A stretch of 64,000 bases of DNA from Bretschneidera sinensis. Its lineage: Eukaryota > Streptophyta > Magnoliopsida > Brassicales > Akaniaceae. The notes below the pieces were generated by a model. The model worked only from the letters and a program-made list of their open reading frames with translations. It did no database searches and was not told the origin of the DNA. Both the position numbers and the translations under genes were made by a program. The stretch lies in NCBI GenBank assembly GCA_023935145.1, contig CM043699.1:108034036-108098035 (forward strand). Direction: 5' to 3'. Numbering within the stretch: position 1 is the first letter of the stretch; each line of letters opens with the position of its first letter. Below are positions 22,245-35,131 of the stretch, in pieces.

Positions 22245-23900
22245 ATAGACTTTTAAGTGGCTGGGATTAACTCGGAAAAACTTCTTAAGGTATCTCCTTT
22301 GAATAAGACTCTCAATCTCATTCTGTAGGTGTCAATAGTCATCGGTGTCATGTCCATAGTGTCGATGAAATTGACAAAATTTTGACATGTCTATTTTATG
22401 GGGAGGCCTTTTATTTTTTTTCTGGCGATCAAAGTATCTCTTCATCCATAATTTCCATCAGCACAGCTGACCTAGGGGCATTAAAGTGTATGTAAATCTC
22501 AAACTCTCATGGTATCTCTTCGTTCATAATTTCCATCAGCACAGCTGACCTAGGGGCATTGAGGTGTATGTAAATCTCAAACTCTCATGGCCCGACCTCA
22601 GGTATGTTATTCTTGCTTTCATTTCCTCTGTTGTTCTTATTGTGGTTGTCCATTGCCTTGAGAGCATCCAAATCTTTCCTCTTCTTCTCTTTGTTTGCAA
22701 AAAACTTGATCTTCTTTCGCTATGACAAATTCATCAACCTTAGCAAAGAGCTTGGACATAGTGTGTAATTGGTTCCTTGAGAGATAGTGGTTGAAGTCAC
22801 AGGCTCAGAAGCCATTGATGAATGCCATAATCGCGATCTTTTGGTCTAGGTCTCGCATCAATACTGATTGGAAGGTGAAGTGCTAAATGTATTGGTGGAG
22901 GTTTTCCTCAGGATACTGAGTTATGGTAAGGAGACTTTCGGCGGTCTTCTTTGGGCCTTATTTACTGAAGAAATGGCTGGTGAACTAAACATTAAGGTCA
23001 ACAAATGACTTGATTGAGCCTGCTTGTAGGCGCGAAAACCAAGTCCTAGCTGTTCCCTTTAGCTTCATGGGGAAAGCTTGGTACATTAGGGCATTCGAGT
23101 AGCCGTGGAACAATATCAAAGAGGTGTAGGTCTCTAGGTGTTCAATCGGGCAAGTCTTGCTAGTATATGTTTTCATGCTTGGGAGCTTGGTGTTGTTGGA
23201 TGGCTCAGCTATGATCTTCGGTGTGAAGGGGTTGTCGAACGGCTTGAACTCATTTCTGACATCCAATATCTTTTCTTTCCAAGCAAGTCTGATTCAGACA
23301 TTCATTTCCCTCAGTTGTTTATTAACTTCTGACTTGTCGTGATTTTTTTTTTTTGTTTTTCTAGATGGGATTTGGAGATGAACTAGTTGTCATAGGAAGA
23401 ATGTCGAGTACTTCGCCTGCTAGATTTTGCTTGCTTAATAGAGTGCTCTTGGGTTCGGACTAGATCAAGTCGATCATTTCTTCTACTTGAAGTCACCTCC
23501 TCGAAATGAGTGGGCGGTTCACTAGGTCGGACTTCTACTGACCTATTCGAAGCTTCCTCTGATTGGACCGAAGGTCGGAGGTGGTAGAATCTACTCTTCT
23601 TAGGCACGAGTTGGGCGATAAGTGCGGCTAAATTGTCATGCTATTTTAGGAGGTCTTCATGGTCAACTCAGCTTACTAGAGTTGTCGGGTCTCTGTGCTT
23701 AAGATTTTGAGGTTGAGGAGCTTCCTCTAGTTGAGGATCATGCATGAGTGGAGCTCAGACCCGCTCAATGATGGCCTCAGGGTCAAACTGAATCCTTGAG
23801 GCACGCTAAGGGTTATGCCCATCATTGAGTGCCGACATAGGGGGGAATTCAATATGGTCCAACCTTTTGACCTTAGAAGTTGACTGAACAAGTACATTCT
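22245..23900 (-). pseudogene. gag of a Tat-type gypsy element, broken
   Basis: Recognisable minus-strand pieces: the gag core around 22985-23266 (LKGTARTWFSRLQAGSIKSF), then LFAKVDEFVIAKED near 22730, and the C-terminal KFCQFHRHYGHDTDD near 22360, a typical Tat/Ogre gag motif. An upstream acidic/basic part lies at 23383-23607. Several stops and frameshifts break it. A 78-bp tandem duplication (22434-22589) disrupts the reading frame between the last two pieces. Confidence 0.75.
22434..22589. repeat. 78-bp tandem duplication in the gag remnant
   Basis: Two adjacent copies start GTATCTCTTC and end AAACTCTCATG. They differ at about five positions (for example ATCCAT/GTTCAT and TAAAG/TGAGG). Confidence 0.9.
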
Positions 23901-23976
23901 TGTAAGTAAAAGCAGACTATTTTAAGAGCGACATCGATTAGATAAAATTTGTTGTTTCCTACAGACGGCATCAATC

Positions 23977-24359
23977 TGTTTATGCCGAAAACAAGTCAAA
24001 TCCTAATGCGTTAATCCAAGTCAGGTTGGATCAAGTTTGTCTAGATCAGGTCCGAGGTCTGATCCATGCTAGCCAAGTCTGACGTACATGAAAGGAGGTC
24101 ACCAAAAGTTTTGTTCTCTCGGTAGTCCTTCAATGCTTAAGTTAGCAAATGACCTAAGAAAGAATATGAGAGGAGAGTGAAGAATATTTGGGGAAGAATG
24201 TCATCAATGAATAGTACACTTAGAAAATAATGGCCTTTATATAGGGCTGAGAATTTTACCTTAATAAGAAAAATGGTGAGCTCTTTGAGATGAAATTATA
24301 TTTTTACCCTTAACAAGGGTTTGCAAGGTTTCCTATTGGGGTGCATTTTTACCCCATCA
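23977..24359 (-). repeat. 5' LTR of the Tat-type fragment
   Basis: A 383-bp LTR bounded by TG and CA. A minus-strand TATA box (CTATATAAAGG, complement of about 24231-24243) gives it a promoter. The primer site follows after two to three bases. The matching 3' LTR was not found. Confidence 0.65.
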
Positions 24360-24415
24360 ATTCGACTAGTTCGTTTTCCAATGAGCCAAATTACTTTATA
24401 ACATTCTGTCCGTGA
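24360..24415 (+). pseudogene. Last codons of a second thaumatin-like gene
   Basis: The frame reads SSFSNEPNYFITFCP and stop, against SSTFSCTGGPNYLITSCP and stop in the intact gene at 48179-49539. Two residues are lost and the 15th cysteine of the fold is gone. The similarity goes on through the whole 3' flank. Everything upstream of 24360 has been replaced by the Tat-type LTR. No other piece of this gene copy was found in the window. Confidence 0.85.
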
Positions 24416-25036
24416 TCTACATGTCCATTTGAGCAAACTTACGTTATATATAGAGCTGCTTTATACATGTATGTATCTTCAACAATAAGAAATGTCGTTG
24501 TCGTGGACAAAGTATATACTATGGACCCATAAATGTTCTCAGATTATAAATAAAAAATGAGAAAATATCTGGAAATGGTTCAATAATAAATAAAAATTTA
24601 TGTAGATTATTATATTTACTTTTGATTGGATGAATCATACCGATATTTTTTTTTTATTACTTGTGTGTGAGATAAGAGTAGTAATCGAAGTATATATATT
24701 AATTGGTAATTTTTTCATTATACGTAAACTAAGGGCTCGATCTGTTTGCGAACAAGATTAATATATACATGGGATTAAAGTGAAGGTGCACTATAACAAA
24801 ATCAAGGTAGATTAAAGTGATGATCTCTGTCCTTTATTTGATTCAAAGATTAACTGAGTTTATCCCACCTGAATCTCATATTTGGTTTACACGATTAACA
24901 TTGGTATAAAAAATAATAATGAGTAAGATGACAAAATTACCCTTCTATCTCAACTATCCAATTATTTTTTATATCACATATTAATTGTTGATATGTGATT
25001 GAATATCATTGTCCTTAATAAGATTTGTCTAGATAG

Positions 25037-25111
<75 letters not shown>

Positions 25112-25296
25112 CTTATTATTATTATTTATGTATTATTAATAATAATTTATTATAAAATAATAATAGAAAGTGGGGACAATATAATTTTCTCAAAAAAATT
25201 ATTTCCGCCAAATTTATCTCACCTCTTTCTTGGAACAAATTTGTTGGGATAGGATTGGATGAGATTAACTAATCTCAATAGGTAATCAAATGCGAG
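24360..25296 (+). repeat. Duplicated thaumatin-like 3' flank, copy A (left part)
   Basis: Colinear with 49503-49717 plus 58589-59330: shared words include ATCTTCAACAATAAGAAAT, AATGAGA(A)AATATCTG, GATGAATCAT and GAGATAAGAGTAGT. It goes on at 34302-34500 beyond the inserted gypsy element (CAATTGTTGGTTCATCA against CAATTGTTGGTTGATCA). Confidence 0.9.
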
Positions 25297-25301
25297 ATTA
25301 A

Positions 25302-27321
25302 TATAATATCCGTATTCATAAAGTAAGGGTAAAGAAGTAATTTGATAAATATGATATTGAATTATAATAATATATATATGAAGATTTATTATTGAATAAA
25401 ATAATCCTTTGAAAAAAAATAATAAAAATAATTGGACGTTTTGGAAGAAAAGGAAAAAAAAAGAGAATTGTCCAACTGTGCGTAAAAGGAAAAGAAAAAG
25501 AAAAACCGTGGACAACACTCTAAGTGTTGTCAAAATGTTACAAAATTGTTGCATGTAAAACAGCAAGGTAGGAGGAACAGTTGGGGGGGGGGGGGGGGAG
25601 AGGGGAGTGTGTGTATATATACACACACACACACACATTTTACTTTATTTTATTTATTCTTACCAAATCTTGGTTGGTTTCCTTCTCTCTTCAATTCAAA
25701 ATTTTCTCTTTCTTTAAACACTTGGGGACTGAAAGAATAAAATTTTGAAGGGGTTTACAGGAGAATTTTAAAGAGAGTCGAGGAAAGCTCTAAGAAAAAC
25801 AAAAGGTAATAATGTGAATTTTATTTTTTGAAATTTAGCATATATGAAATTTCTCGTAACTCAATGTGGGAATTTTCAAAGGGTATGAATTCTAGAATAA
25901 TTAAAGAATATATTAGAAATTTTAATATAAATATTATGTTAGGTGTTGACGATCAGCAATCAAGGGAAATTGTTGAAAGGAGTAGGAAAGGCAAAGAGGT
26001 GATCCACGGGTAGCTCTAAGTGCTACATGGTGAGTTAGATTTAATTTTAGTAATCGAGATAAATATGAAATATAAAGTGATGATAGATGATAGATGAAAG
26101 TTGGTTGATAGGTATGATAGGAATAATTGATATGTTAAAAATTTATTATATGAGAAGTAATATTATTGAAGTAATGAGTTGATTAAATATATAATGAAGG
26201 GATAAATGAAATTCTTGACATGCTATGATTGATAATTTAATATGATATATAAGGAGATAATTTAATGAATATGATAAAATAATAATTTTAAGAAAGAGTT
26301 GGATAGCTAAATTGAATGCCTGAATGTATGCCTGTTTTTATATTATTGTTCATATGCATATTTCATATTATTATTCGTATGTATTTGCATGAAATAAAAG
26401 AACCGAGAAGACAACCAGTCTAAACGGAATCGTGATAGCCGGTATATGCTAGAAATAAAAGAACCGAGAAGGCAGCAGGTCTAAATGAAACCGTGACAGT
26501 CAGTATAGCTGAAAATAAAACAACCGGGAAGGCAGCCGGTCTAAGCTAAAACATGTCGACATGTGGGAAGACGTTCCCAAATGATCTGATAATTTAAATT
26601 CATGCATTGCATTTGTTTTAAGTATTAATTATTATTGATTGAGATGCTAAAGCATTAGTCTTGATTATGATATGACTGATAGACAAATAAGTCTCACCGA
26701 GAGACAGCTCTGATGAGAAAGAAATATGAAAGTATAATATGATAAGAATTATCTGACTGATTAATTCTATGCAGTGAACCTTATAACGAGGTAATTATGA
26801 GATAGAATTGATAGTCTAAAAATATTTAAATATATGAGAAGAAGAGATTGATAAAAGATGAGGATTATGATATGAGTAATGATAATAGAATGCTATTATC
26901 GAATTATATAAGATATAGATGAATGAATATTGGAAGATTATTTGAACAATTGAATACTTCTAGTAAATTTAATTCACTAAGCTTGTGAAGCTCACCCCTC
27001 ATTGTTAAATAATTTCATGTAGTAGGCAGGACATGTAGATTGGTGAGCTGATATTCAGATTGAGTGATTATCTGTAAGCGTCGTCATCCACATCCTCAGA
27101 CTAAAGAAAAAAAATTGTAAATATTCATGCATCATATGTTGTATATAATGTTTCAGTTGGGATTTTAATAATGTAACTCCCCTGTTGGTGGTTAAGGATT
27201 GATGTATAGATATATATAATTTCAGTTAATGGTTTTATATTATTGTATATATGTGTCGTGCTGGGATTTCAAAATATGATGACTCGTCTCGGAGGTGGCC
27301 AACCCGGGATGGGTCGTTACA
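25302..27321 (+). repeat. 5' LTR of the gypsy element
   Basis: It starts TATAATATCCG (TG mutated to TA) and ends GTCGTTACA. It holds a G run (about 25581-25598), a (GT/CA)n tract around a TATA-like TATATATACAC, and three diverged copies of a unit of about 60 bases (AAAATAAAAGAACCGRGAAGG ... GGTCTAA) at 26392-26555. Confidence 0.92.
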
Positions 27322-27423
27322 ATTTTGGTATCAAAGCATTAGGTTTTATGATTCTGCAGATTGCATAAAAATTTAATGAAGTGGAAGATTTAAATAAATT
27401 ATATTTTAATGCAGAGTTTGAGG

Positions 27424-28305
27424 ATGATACGTGGACGTGCTAGAGCTAGATGTAGTTATGAATCAGAGGGGATGTGGTAGACCACCAATATTTAGAAGAG
27501 CTAAAGCAGAGGGGGAGGTTGAGTTTGTAGTTCCTGCAAGGGAACAAGTTGCTAGTTCAGCAAGTACTAGTATAGGTGGGAGAGAATTTGATATTAGAAG
27601 GGATGAATTGAGAGAAGTTCTTAATCGTGCTATAGAGAGAATAAATGTAGCAGAAGAAAGGACTGATAATTTGCAGGGGAGATTAAAGGAAAAAGGAAGA
27701 ATAGAACTTGATATGGTGAGATAAGTGGTTCATGAGAGAGAAGGTGTGTTTGCATATGAGATGCAAATAGATTATTTTGTGAGATTTCTTAAGTTTAAAC
27801 CCTAGTCTTTTAGAGGATTTGTAAATCCCGTGGAAGCTGAGTAGTGGATTAGACATGTTGAGAAATATTTTGAAGTATTACTAGTGATAGATAGATAGAA
27901 GGTTGCTTTTGCTTCTTTTATGCCAGAAAGTGAGGCTTTTCAATGGTGGGAAGATATTCTGCCTAGATTTAGTACACAGATAGAACAACCCTTAACTTGG
28001 CACAAGTTTAAGGATGTGTTCTTTGCAAAGTATTTTCCAGATATATTTCAAGCACAACACGAGAGAGATTTTATTCATCTAAGGCAAAATACCTTATTTG
28101 TGGCTGAGTATGATAGTAAATTTATAGCCCAGTCAAGGATTTTACCTGAGTTAGTAAATACGAATGAGAGGAAATGTAAGAGATTTTTAGACGGGTTACA
28201 CTATGAAATTCGATCTAAACTCTCTTACATAGGTTATGGGAATTATGTTATAATGGTGGATAAAACATTATTGATTGAGAAGGATGTGATGGATTTAGAG
28301 GAATA
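27424..28305 (+). pseudogene. gag of the gypsy element, broken
   Basis: Pieces in two frames: an N-terminal part at 27431-27724, then FRGFVNPVEAE, ESEAFQWWEDILPRF and ERDFIHLRQNTLFVAEY, typical of the plant gypsy gag core. In-frame stops lie near 27724, 27805, 27841 and 27898. A zinc-knuckle region follows at 28575-28670 (CFRCNQTGHLSWNC, then CFVCGEGGHVG) after a further frameshift. Confidence 0.85.
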
Positions 28306-28877
28306 AGAGATTGGGTGAAGAGGTATAGATTTGAGGGACCTAGAGGTGGTAACAGTATGAGTGTGCAAGGTAGGAGACCACCCTAAAGGAGGCGTTCCTT
28401 GTCACAAGGAACCGTAGTACAGAGTCAGAGGCAAGCATGATCTATTGCTTCTGTAGCTCAGAGTAATAGCGACGAGACCTTTAGATTTGGGAGACATGCT
28501 ATGGGAACTGGGAGTTATGATAGAGGAGTAAGTATGCCACCAAGGGGAAGTGGTAATTTGATGTATGATTGAGAGCCAAGGGCTTGCTTTAGATGTAATC
28601 AGACAGGGCATCTGTCTTGGAATTGCCCTACTCAAATATGCTTTGTATGTGGTGAGGGAGGACATGTTGGTATAGATATGTAGTGGGGAATTCTACTGAC
28701 GTAGGTGCTGGAGGTGTTGGGAGAAGACAGGTAGAGAGAGGTGGTGGATCAGGGAGTGTGCGGGGTAGAGGTAGAGGATTATTAGGTGAGAGAGGATACA
28801 GTAGTCAGTTACAGTCCAGAGACAGCAGAGTCTATGCGTTGACCTAACATGATGCATAGGCCATTCTTGATGTTGTT

Positions 28878-31800
28878 ATGGGTATGGCATCTATTCTTGA
28901 TAGACCTGTTAGATTATTGATTGATTCTGGTGCAACCCATTCTTTTGTATCCAACATTTATATGAAATCTATTGATGTTAGTGTTAGTTCTTTGATGCAT
29001 GCTATTATTGTTGAGGTTCCTACTTGGGATAGGGTTATTATCAAGACAATTTATCGAGGTTGTGTGATTAGTATGGCTGATAGAGAATTTGAAGTTGATT
29101 TATTACCTTTAGATATGACAGATTTTGATTTAATTCTGGTGATGAATTGGTTATCTGCATATCATGCTTGGGTAGATTGTTTTAAGAAGAACATGGTGTT
29201 CAAGATACCAGGAAAATAGGAGTTTAATTTTCAGGGAGAATGTAAGATACTTGCCAACTGTCTTATTTCTACCCTGACTACTCGCAAATGATTGAAAAAG
29301 GGTTGTGAAGGGTATTTGATGTATGTGGTGGATTCTAGAAAGGCGACTAGGAAGTTAGAAGAAATTTTGGTAGTTAAAGATTTTTTTAATGTATTACAAC
29401 AAGGAGATTGAGTTTTCTATTGAGGTGATTTCGGGATCAGCACCCATATCTATAATACCTTATAGAATGGCACCAACTGAATTGAGAGAGTTGAAAGTTC
29501 AGCTTCGAGTTGCTAGATAAATAGTTTATTCGACCTAGTATGTCGCCTTGAGGAGCCCCTATGTTGTTTGTCAAGAAGAAGGATGAGACAATAAGGTTGT
29601 GTATTGATTATAGACAATTGAATAAGATCACCATCAAGAATAGATATCCTTTGCCCAGGATAGATGATTTATTCGAGCAGTTACAGGGGGCTAGGGTGTT
29701 TTTTAAGATAGACCTAAGATTAGGTTATCATCAGTTGAGGATAAAGGAGGGGGACGTGCCTAAGACTGCTTTTAAGTCACGTTATGGCCATCATGAGTTT
29801 CTTGTGATGCCATTTGGGTTGACTAATGCTCCTGCAGTATTTATGGATCTAATGAATCGAGTGTTTAAACCATTCTTGGATAGATTTGTGATTGTATTTC
29901 TTGATGATATTCTGGAATATTCCAAGAATGAAGAGGAGCATGGGCAATATTTAGAGATACTGTTGGAAATTTTTAGGAGAGAGAAATTATATGCAAATTT
30001 CTCTAAGTGTGATTTTTGGTTGAGTGAAATATCTTTCTTGGGGCATGTTGTGCCAGGAGATGGGATAACAGTTGACCCACAGAAAGTAGAGGCAATGTTA
30101 AATTGGGAAAGACCCATTAGTGTAACTGAAATTAGAACCTTTTGGGTTGGCTAGTTATTATAGGAGGTTTATCCAGAATTTTTCTATAATTGTTGGACCA
30201 TTGACTAGATTGACCAGGAAGAAAGTGAAGTTTCCAACTATTGAAAGAGAAATTGACTACTACTCCGGTATTAGTGTTTCCTTATGGTAATGAAAGATTT
30301 GTGGTATATAGTGATGCATCACATCAGGGGTTGGGATGTGTGTTGATGCAATATGGGAGAGTTATAACTTATGCTTCTATGCAATTGAAGAAATATGATA
30401 GGAATTACCCGACCTATGATTTAGAATTGGTTGCGATAGTTTTTTCTTTGAAGATTTGGAGACATCATCTGTATGAAGCCACTTGTGAAAATTTTATTGA
30501 TCATAAAAGTTTAGCGCATTTACCTACCTAGAAAGAGTTGAATTTGAGGCAGATGATGTGGATGGAGTTGATTAGTGATTATGACTGTACAATTCATTAT
30601 CATCCAAGAAAGGCTAATGTAGTAGCTAATGCATTGAATAGAAAGTCTATAGGGAGATTAGCTGCTATTGGGAGTCATAATACTAGCTTGATGATAGAAT
30701 TAAGAAAAATGAGGATGCTGTTGAGTGTCAATGATAGAGGAGTATTGATATCAAATATGGTGGTACAATCTCCTATTATTGATTGCTTGTTACTAATGCA
30801 GAGTAGTGATGAAGGGATAGAGAAGATCAAACACGAAATACTGAGTGGGCAGCCAACTGGGTCTAAAATTAGAGAAGATGATATGGTGGTATTGGGACAT
30901 AGAGTTTATGTTCCCAATGATGTAGAGATGAGAAAAGAGATACTAAGGGAGGCTAATGATTCTGTGTATTCTATGCACCTGGGTAATAATAAGATGTACA
31001 GGGGTTGAGACAGAATTATTGGTGGTCAAGGATGAAGAAGGATGTAGCGGAGTATATTTATAGATGTTTGACTTATCAACAAGTGAAGTATGAGAATAGA
31101 CATCCAATAGGTTTATTACAACCTCTTCCAGTACCTGAATAGCCATGGGAGAATGTGAGCATGGATTTTGTGTATGGTTTTCCCTATACCCAGAAAGGTC
31201 ATGATACTGTATGGGTTATAGTGGATAGACTTTCTAAGTTTTCAGATTTCCTTCCTATTAAAACTACCTGGAGTCCTGAAAAGTTGGTTGAATTGTATGT
31301 AACGGAGATTATAAGATTACATGGAGTACCTTTGAGCATTGTATCAGATAGAGATTATAGATTCATTTCTAGATTTTGGAGGGGTTTTCAAGAAGCTATG
31401 GGTACGCAATTGCAGTTTAGTACAACTTTTCATCCACAAACTGATGGGCAGGCAGAGAGAATCATCAGAATACTAGAAGATATGTTGAGGGCAAGTGTAT
31501 TGAGTTTTTAAGTGAGTTGAGATGCTTATTTACCTTTGATTGAGTTTGCATACAATAATCAGTATCAAACTAGTATTGGGATGACACCATTTGAGGCTTT
31601 ATATGGTATAAGGTGTAGAACTCCAGTATGTTGGGAAGAAGTGGGAGAAAAAAGATATGTGGTCCAGAAATGATAGATTTGACTACTGAGAGGATCAAAT
31701 TGGTTAGAGAGAACATTAGAGCAGCACAAAACAGACAGAAGAGATATGCTGGTAATAGAAGACGACCTCTTCAGTTTCAGATTAGTGACTGGGCTTTTTT

Positions 31801-32190
31801 GAAAATATCTTCGTGGAAGGGTGTGTTGAGGTTTAAAAAGAAGGGAAAATTGAGTCCAAGATTTGTGGGGCCATATGAGGTGATTGAAAGAGTTGGACCA
31901 GTAACATATTGATTGGACTTGCCTCCAAAGTTAAAGCAATTACATAATGTGTTTCATGTTTCACTTTTGAGAAAGTGTTTACATGATGAATCCCATAGTA
32001 TTCCGAATCAGATTGTAGAATTTCAAGAAGATTTGACCTTTATGCAAGTACCAGTCAAAATTCTAGACAGAAAGGAATAAGTCTTGAATAATAAAGTCAT
32101 TCATTTGATTCAAGTATTATGGCGGAACAAAGATGTTGAAGAAATTACTTGGGAGCAAGAGGCAAGAATAAAGAAAGAATACCCCTAATT
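28878..32190 (+). pseudogene. pol of the gypsy element, broken
   Basis: Protease at 28878-29218 with LIDSGATHSFVS. Reverse transcriptase at 29561-30154 with [24 protein letters not shown] and FLDDILEYS. RNase H at 30241-30660 with [16 protein letters not shown]. Integrase from about 30880 with the DDE residues in SMDFVYG, IVSDRDYRF and DGQAERI (about 31160-31460). A C-terminal chromodomain-like end (VLWRNKDVEEITWEQEA) at about 32117-32160. Frames are broken near 29219, 30151, 30530, 31006, 31140, 31508, 31620, 31910 and 32078. The last cysteine of the integrase HHCC finger reads as Tyr (CLTYQQ). Confidence 0.9.
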
Positions 32191-32248
32191 TTTTCATGAA
32201 TTAGGTAAGGAAATTTCATGGACGAAATTTTTGTAATGTGAGTAGAAT

Positions 32249-32358
32249 TGTAATACCCGTATTCTTAAAGTAAGAGTAAATAAGTAATTTGATAAATATG
32301 ACATAGAATTAAAATAATATATATATGAAAGATTTATTATTGAATAAAATAATCCTTA

Positions 32359-32406
<48 letters not shown>

Positions 32407-34296
32407 TGTAAGTTTAGGAGAAAAAGAAAAGAAAAAAAAAAGGAATCGTCTAGGTGTGGACAAACGGAAAAGAAAAAGAAAATCGTGGAAAACACTTGGA
32501 GTTCAGGTGTTGTCAAAATGTTACAAAATTCCTGCATGTAAAACATCAAGGTAGGAGAAACGGTTGGGGGGGGGGGGGGGGGGTTATATATATACACTTT
32601 TTACTTTATTTTAATTATTCTTACTAAACCCTATTTGGTTTCTCTTTCTTCAATGCAAATTTCCCTCTTTCTTTAAACACTTGGGGATTGAAAAAAAAGG
32701 TTGAAAGAGTAAAATTTTGAAGGGGTTTACGGGAGAATTTTAAAGAGAGTCGAGGAAAGCTCTAAGAAAAACAAAAGTTAATAATGTGAATTTTATTTTT
32801 TTAAAATTTAGCATACATGAAATTTCCTGGAACTCAATGTGAGAATTTTTAAAGGATATGAATTCTGGAAAAATTGAAGAATAAATTAGAAATTTTAATA
32901 TAAATATTATATCAGGTGTTGACGATCACCAATCAAGGGAAATTGTTGGAAGGAGCAAGAAAGGCAAGGAAGTAATCCACGGGTAGCTCTAAGTGCTACG
33001 TGGTGAGTTAGATTTACTTTTAGTAATCGAGATAAATACGAAATATAAAGTGATAATATTTGAATTAATTATTAACCTATGATTGGATGATAGATAAAAG
33101 TTGGTTGATAGGTATGATATGAATAATTGATATGTTAAAGATTTATTATATGAGAAGTAATATTATTGAAATGATGAGTTGATTAAATATATAATGAAGA
33201 GATAAATGAAATTCTTGACAAGTTATTATTGATAATTTCATATGGTCTATGAGGAGATAATTTAATGAATATGATAAAATAATAATTTTGAGAAAGAGCT
33301 GGATAGCTAAATTGAATGTCTGAATGTATGCTTGTTTTTATATTATTGTCCATATGCATATTTCATATCATTATTCATATTCATATGCATGAAATAAAAG
33401 AACCGGAAAGGTAGTTGGTCTAAATGAAACCGTGATAGCCGGAATAGCTGAAAATAAAAGAACTGGGAAGGCAGCCCATCTAAATGAAAATAAAAGAACT
33501 CGGAAGGCAGTCGGTCTAAGCTAAAACATGTCGACATGTGGAAGACGTTCCCAAATGATCTGATAATTTAATTTCATGCATTGCATTTGTTTTAAATATT
33601 GATTATTATTGATTGAGATGCTAAAGCATAAGTCTTGATTGTCATATGACTGATAAATAAATGAGTCTCACCGAGATATAGATCTGATGAGAAAGAAATA
33701 TGAAAGTATGATATGATAAGAATTATCTGAGTGATTGATTATATGCTGTGAACCTCATAACGAGGTAATTATGAGATAGAATTGATAGTCTCAAAATGAT
33801 TAAATATATGAGAAGAAGATATTGATAAAGGATGAGGATTATGATATGAGTAGTGATAATAGAATGCTATTATTGAATTATATGAGATTTAGATGAATAA
33901 ATATTTGAAGACTATTTGAACAATTGAATATTTCTAGTAAATTTAATTCACTCAGCTTGTGAAACTCACTTCTCATTTTTAAATAATTTCAAGTAGTAGG
34001 CAGGACAGATAGATTGGTGAGCTGATATTCAGACTTTGTAATTATCTGTAAGCCTCGTGGTCTACATCATCAAACTAATGAAAAAAAATATTGTAAATAT
34101 TCATGCATCATATGTTGTATATGATGCTTAAGTTGTGATTTTAATAATGTAACTCCCCTGTTGAGAGTTGATGATTGATGTATAGATATATATAATTTCA
34201 GTTGATATTTTTATATTGTTGTATATATGTGTAGTGCTGGGATTTCAAAACGTGACAACATATTTCGGAGGTGGCAACCCGAAATGTGTCGTTATA
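32249..34296 (+). repeat. 3' LTR of the gypsy element
   Basis: It starts TGTAATACCCG and ends GTCGTTATA. It differs visibly from the 5' LTR: (AAT)n at about 32358-32406, no (GT)n tract, and shorter repeat units near 33396-33520. The purine tract expected just upstream is eroded (GTAATGTGAGTAGAAT). Confidence 0.92.
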
Positions 34297-34373
34297 ATTA
34301 AGGACTAAGGTGAGATTAAGTTAATTCAATTCTACCTAATCTCAGTCCAATACCATGAACCAACAGACCCTAA

Positions 34374-35131
34374 ATGTGCATATTATGTCTAGTTGTCAAT
34401 ATTTTATATATCCGTTTCGTATTTTTTCAGAATCTTGAAAGTACCTTATGAAAAAGAGGATATTGAAGAACCAATTGTTGGTTCATCAGGTTTAAAATAA
34501 TAAATATGGCAATAACAAAAAAGGAGTACAAAGTAGTTAATTTAAAGTCTAACTAATTAATTTAAAGGTGAACCTCTCTAGTAATTTATTATCTTATTTT
34601 ACTTTCAATTTAAATATGTTATGAACCAAATATAAAATTAAAATAATAATATTTTAATTTTTTTTAATTCTATCTCATTATAATATTAATTCTATAATTA
34701 CATTCGTGAACTAAACAGATTTTATGTTTTGAAAAACAAACATCAGTAATCGAGTCTAAGCTAAATTTCGGTTGATGTCTCTAAATTGATGCTTGAAGCC
34801 TTGAACAGTTGAATTTCACCGTCAGTTTTCTTTGAGAGTTTGTGTTGACGAAATTGCAAGAGGCCGAGTAGACGGAAAAGTCTTGTTCAGCTCGTGGACT
34901 TGTTAAAAAAATCGAGCGAAAGGAAAATGAACAGTAAATTTAAAGGATCCGGCCATAACTTAATTATTTTGTCATTTCTTTCTTTTACTTTTCTCTCTCT
35001 CTCTCTCTTCTTTTTTTTTTTTTACAAATTTAATATTTCAATTCTTGTGCATTTAAGTAGTCCTAAAAAGGGTGATTGCTAGAGTGCATTGGGTTAAAAA
35101 CAATGCAATTTACTTTAATTATATATTTTGT
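34374..35131. other. End of duplicated flank copy A, then non-coding spacer
   Basis: The first 120 bases continue the thaumatin-like flank duplication (to about 34500). The rest is AT-rich with a CT tract at 34993-35010 and a poly-T run. No gene was recognised. Confidence 0.5.

Larger units (their letters stand above)
22245..24359 (-). mobile_element. Tat-type Ty3/gypsy fragment: 5' LTR, primer site, broken gag
   Basis: Reading on the minus strand: a TG...CA LTR (24359-23977), a degenerate primer site with the GCCGTCTGTAGGAAA block (complement of about 23955-23973), then a gag reading frame down to about 22245. pol and the 3' LTR are absent, so the element is truncated. Its 5' LTR edge sits exactly where similarity to the thaumatin-like gene begins. 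Confidence 0.8.
25302..34296 (+). mobile_element. Ty3/gypsy chromovirus-type element (Tekay/Del-like), complete but mutated
   Basis: Two LTRs of about 2.0 kb (25302-27321, 32249-34296), a perfect 5-bp target duplication ATTAA (25297-25301, 34297-34301), a primer site TGGTATCAAAGC at 27326-27337 and a gag-protease-RT-RNaseH-integrase-chromodomain order. The order and C-terminal chromodomain remnant point to the Tekay/Del clade. Many stops and frameshifts in gag and pol mean it cannot move by itself. Confidence 0.94.
24733..34370. mobile_element. Harbinger-type MITE, copy A, split by a gypsy element
   Basis: It starts GGGCTCGATCTG and ends CAACAGACCC (the inverted end), with TAA target duplications at 24730-24732 and 34371-34373. 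Removing the gypsy insertion leaves about 640 bases, close to the 701-bp copy at 58713-59413. A long (AAT)n run (about 25040-25101) expands the middle. The TAA duplication and GGGCTCG ends fit Tourist/Harbinger MITEs. Confidence 0.85.

Noticed and set aside
25219..25638. 139-codon minus-strand open frame
   Set aside because: It crosses the MITE-LTR junction and the poly-G and (CA)n tracts; it is a low-complexity shadow.
26399..26555. Short regularly spaced repeats resembling a CRISPR array
   Set aside because: They are degenerate adjacent units in a plant LTR with no spacers of constant length and no cas genes.
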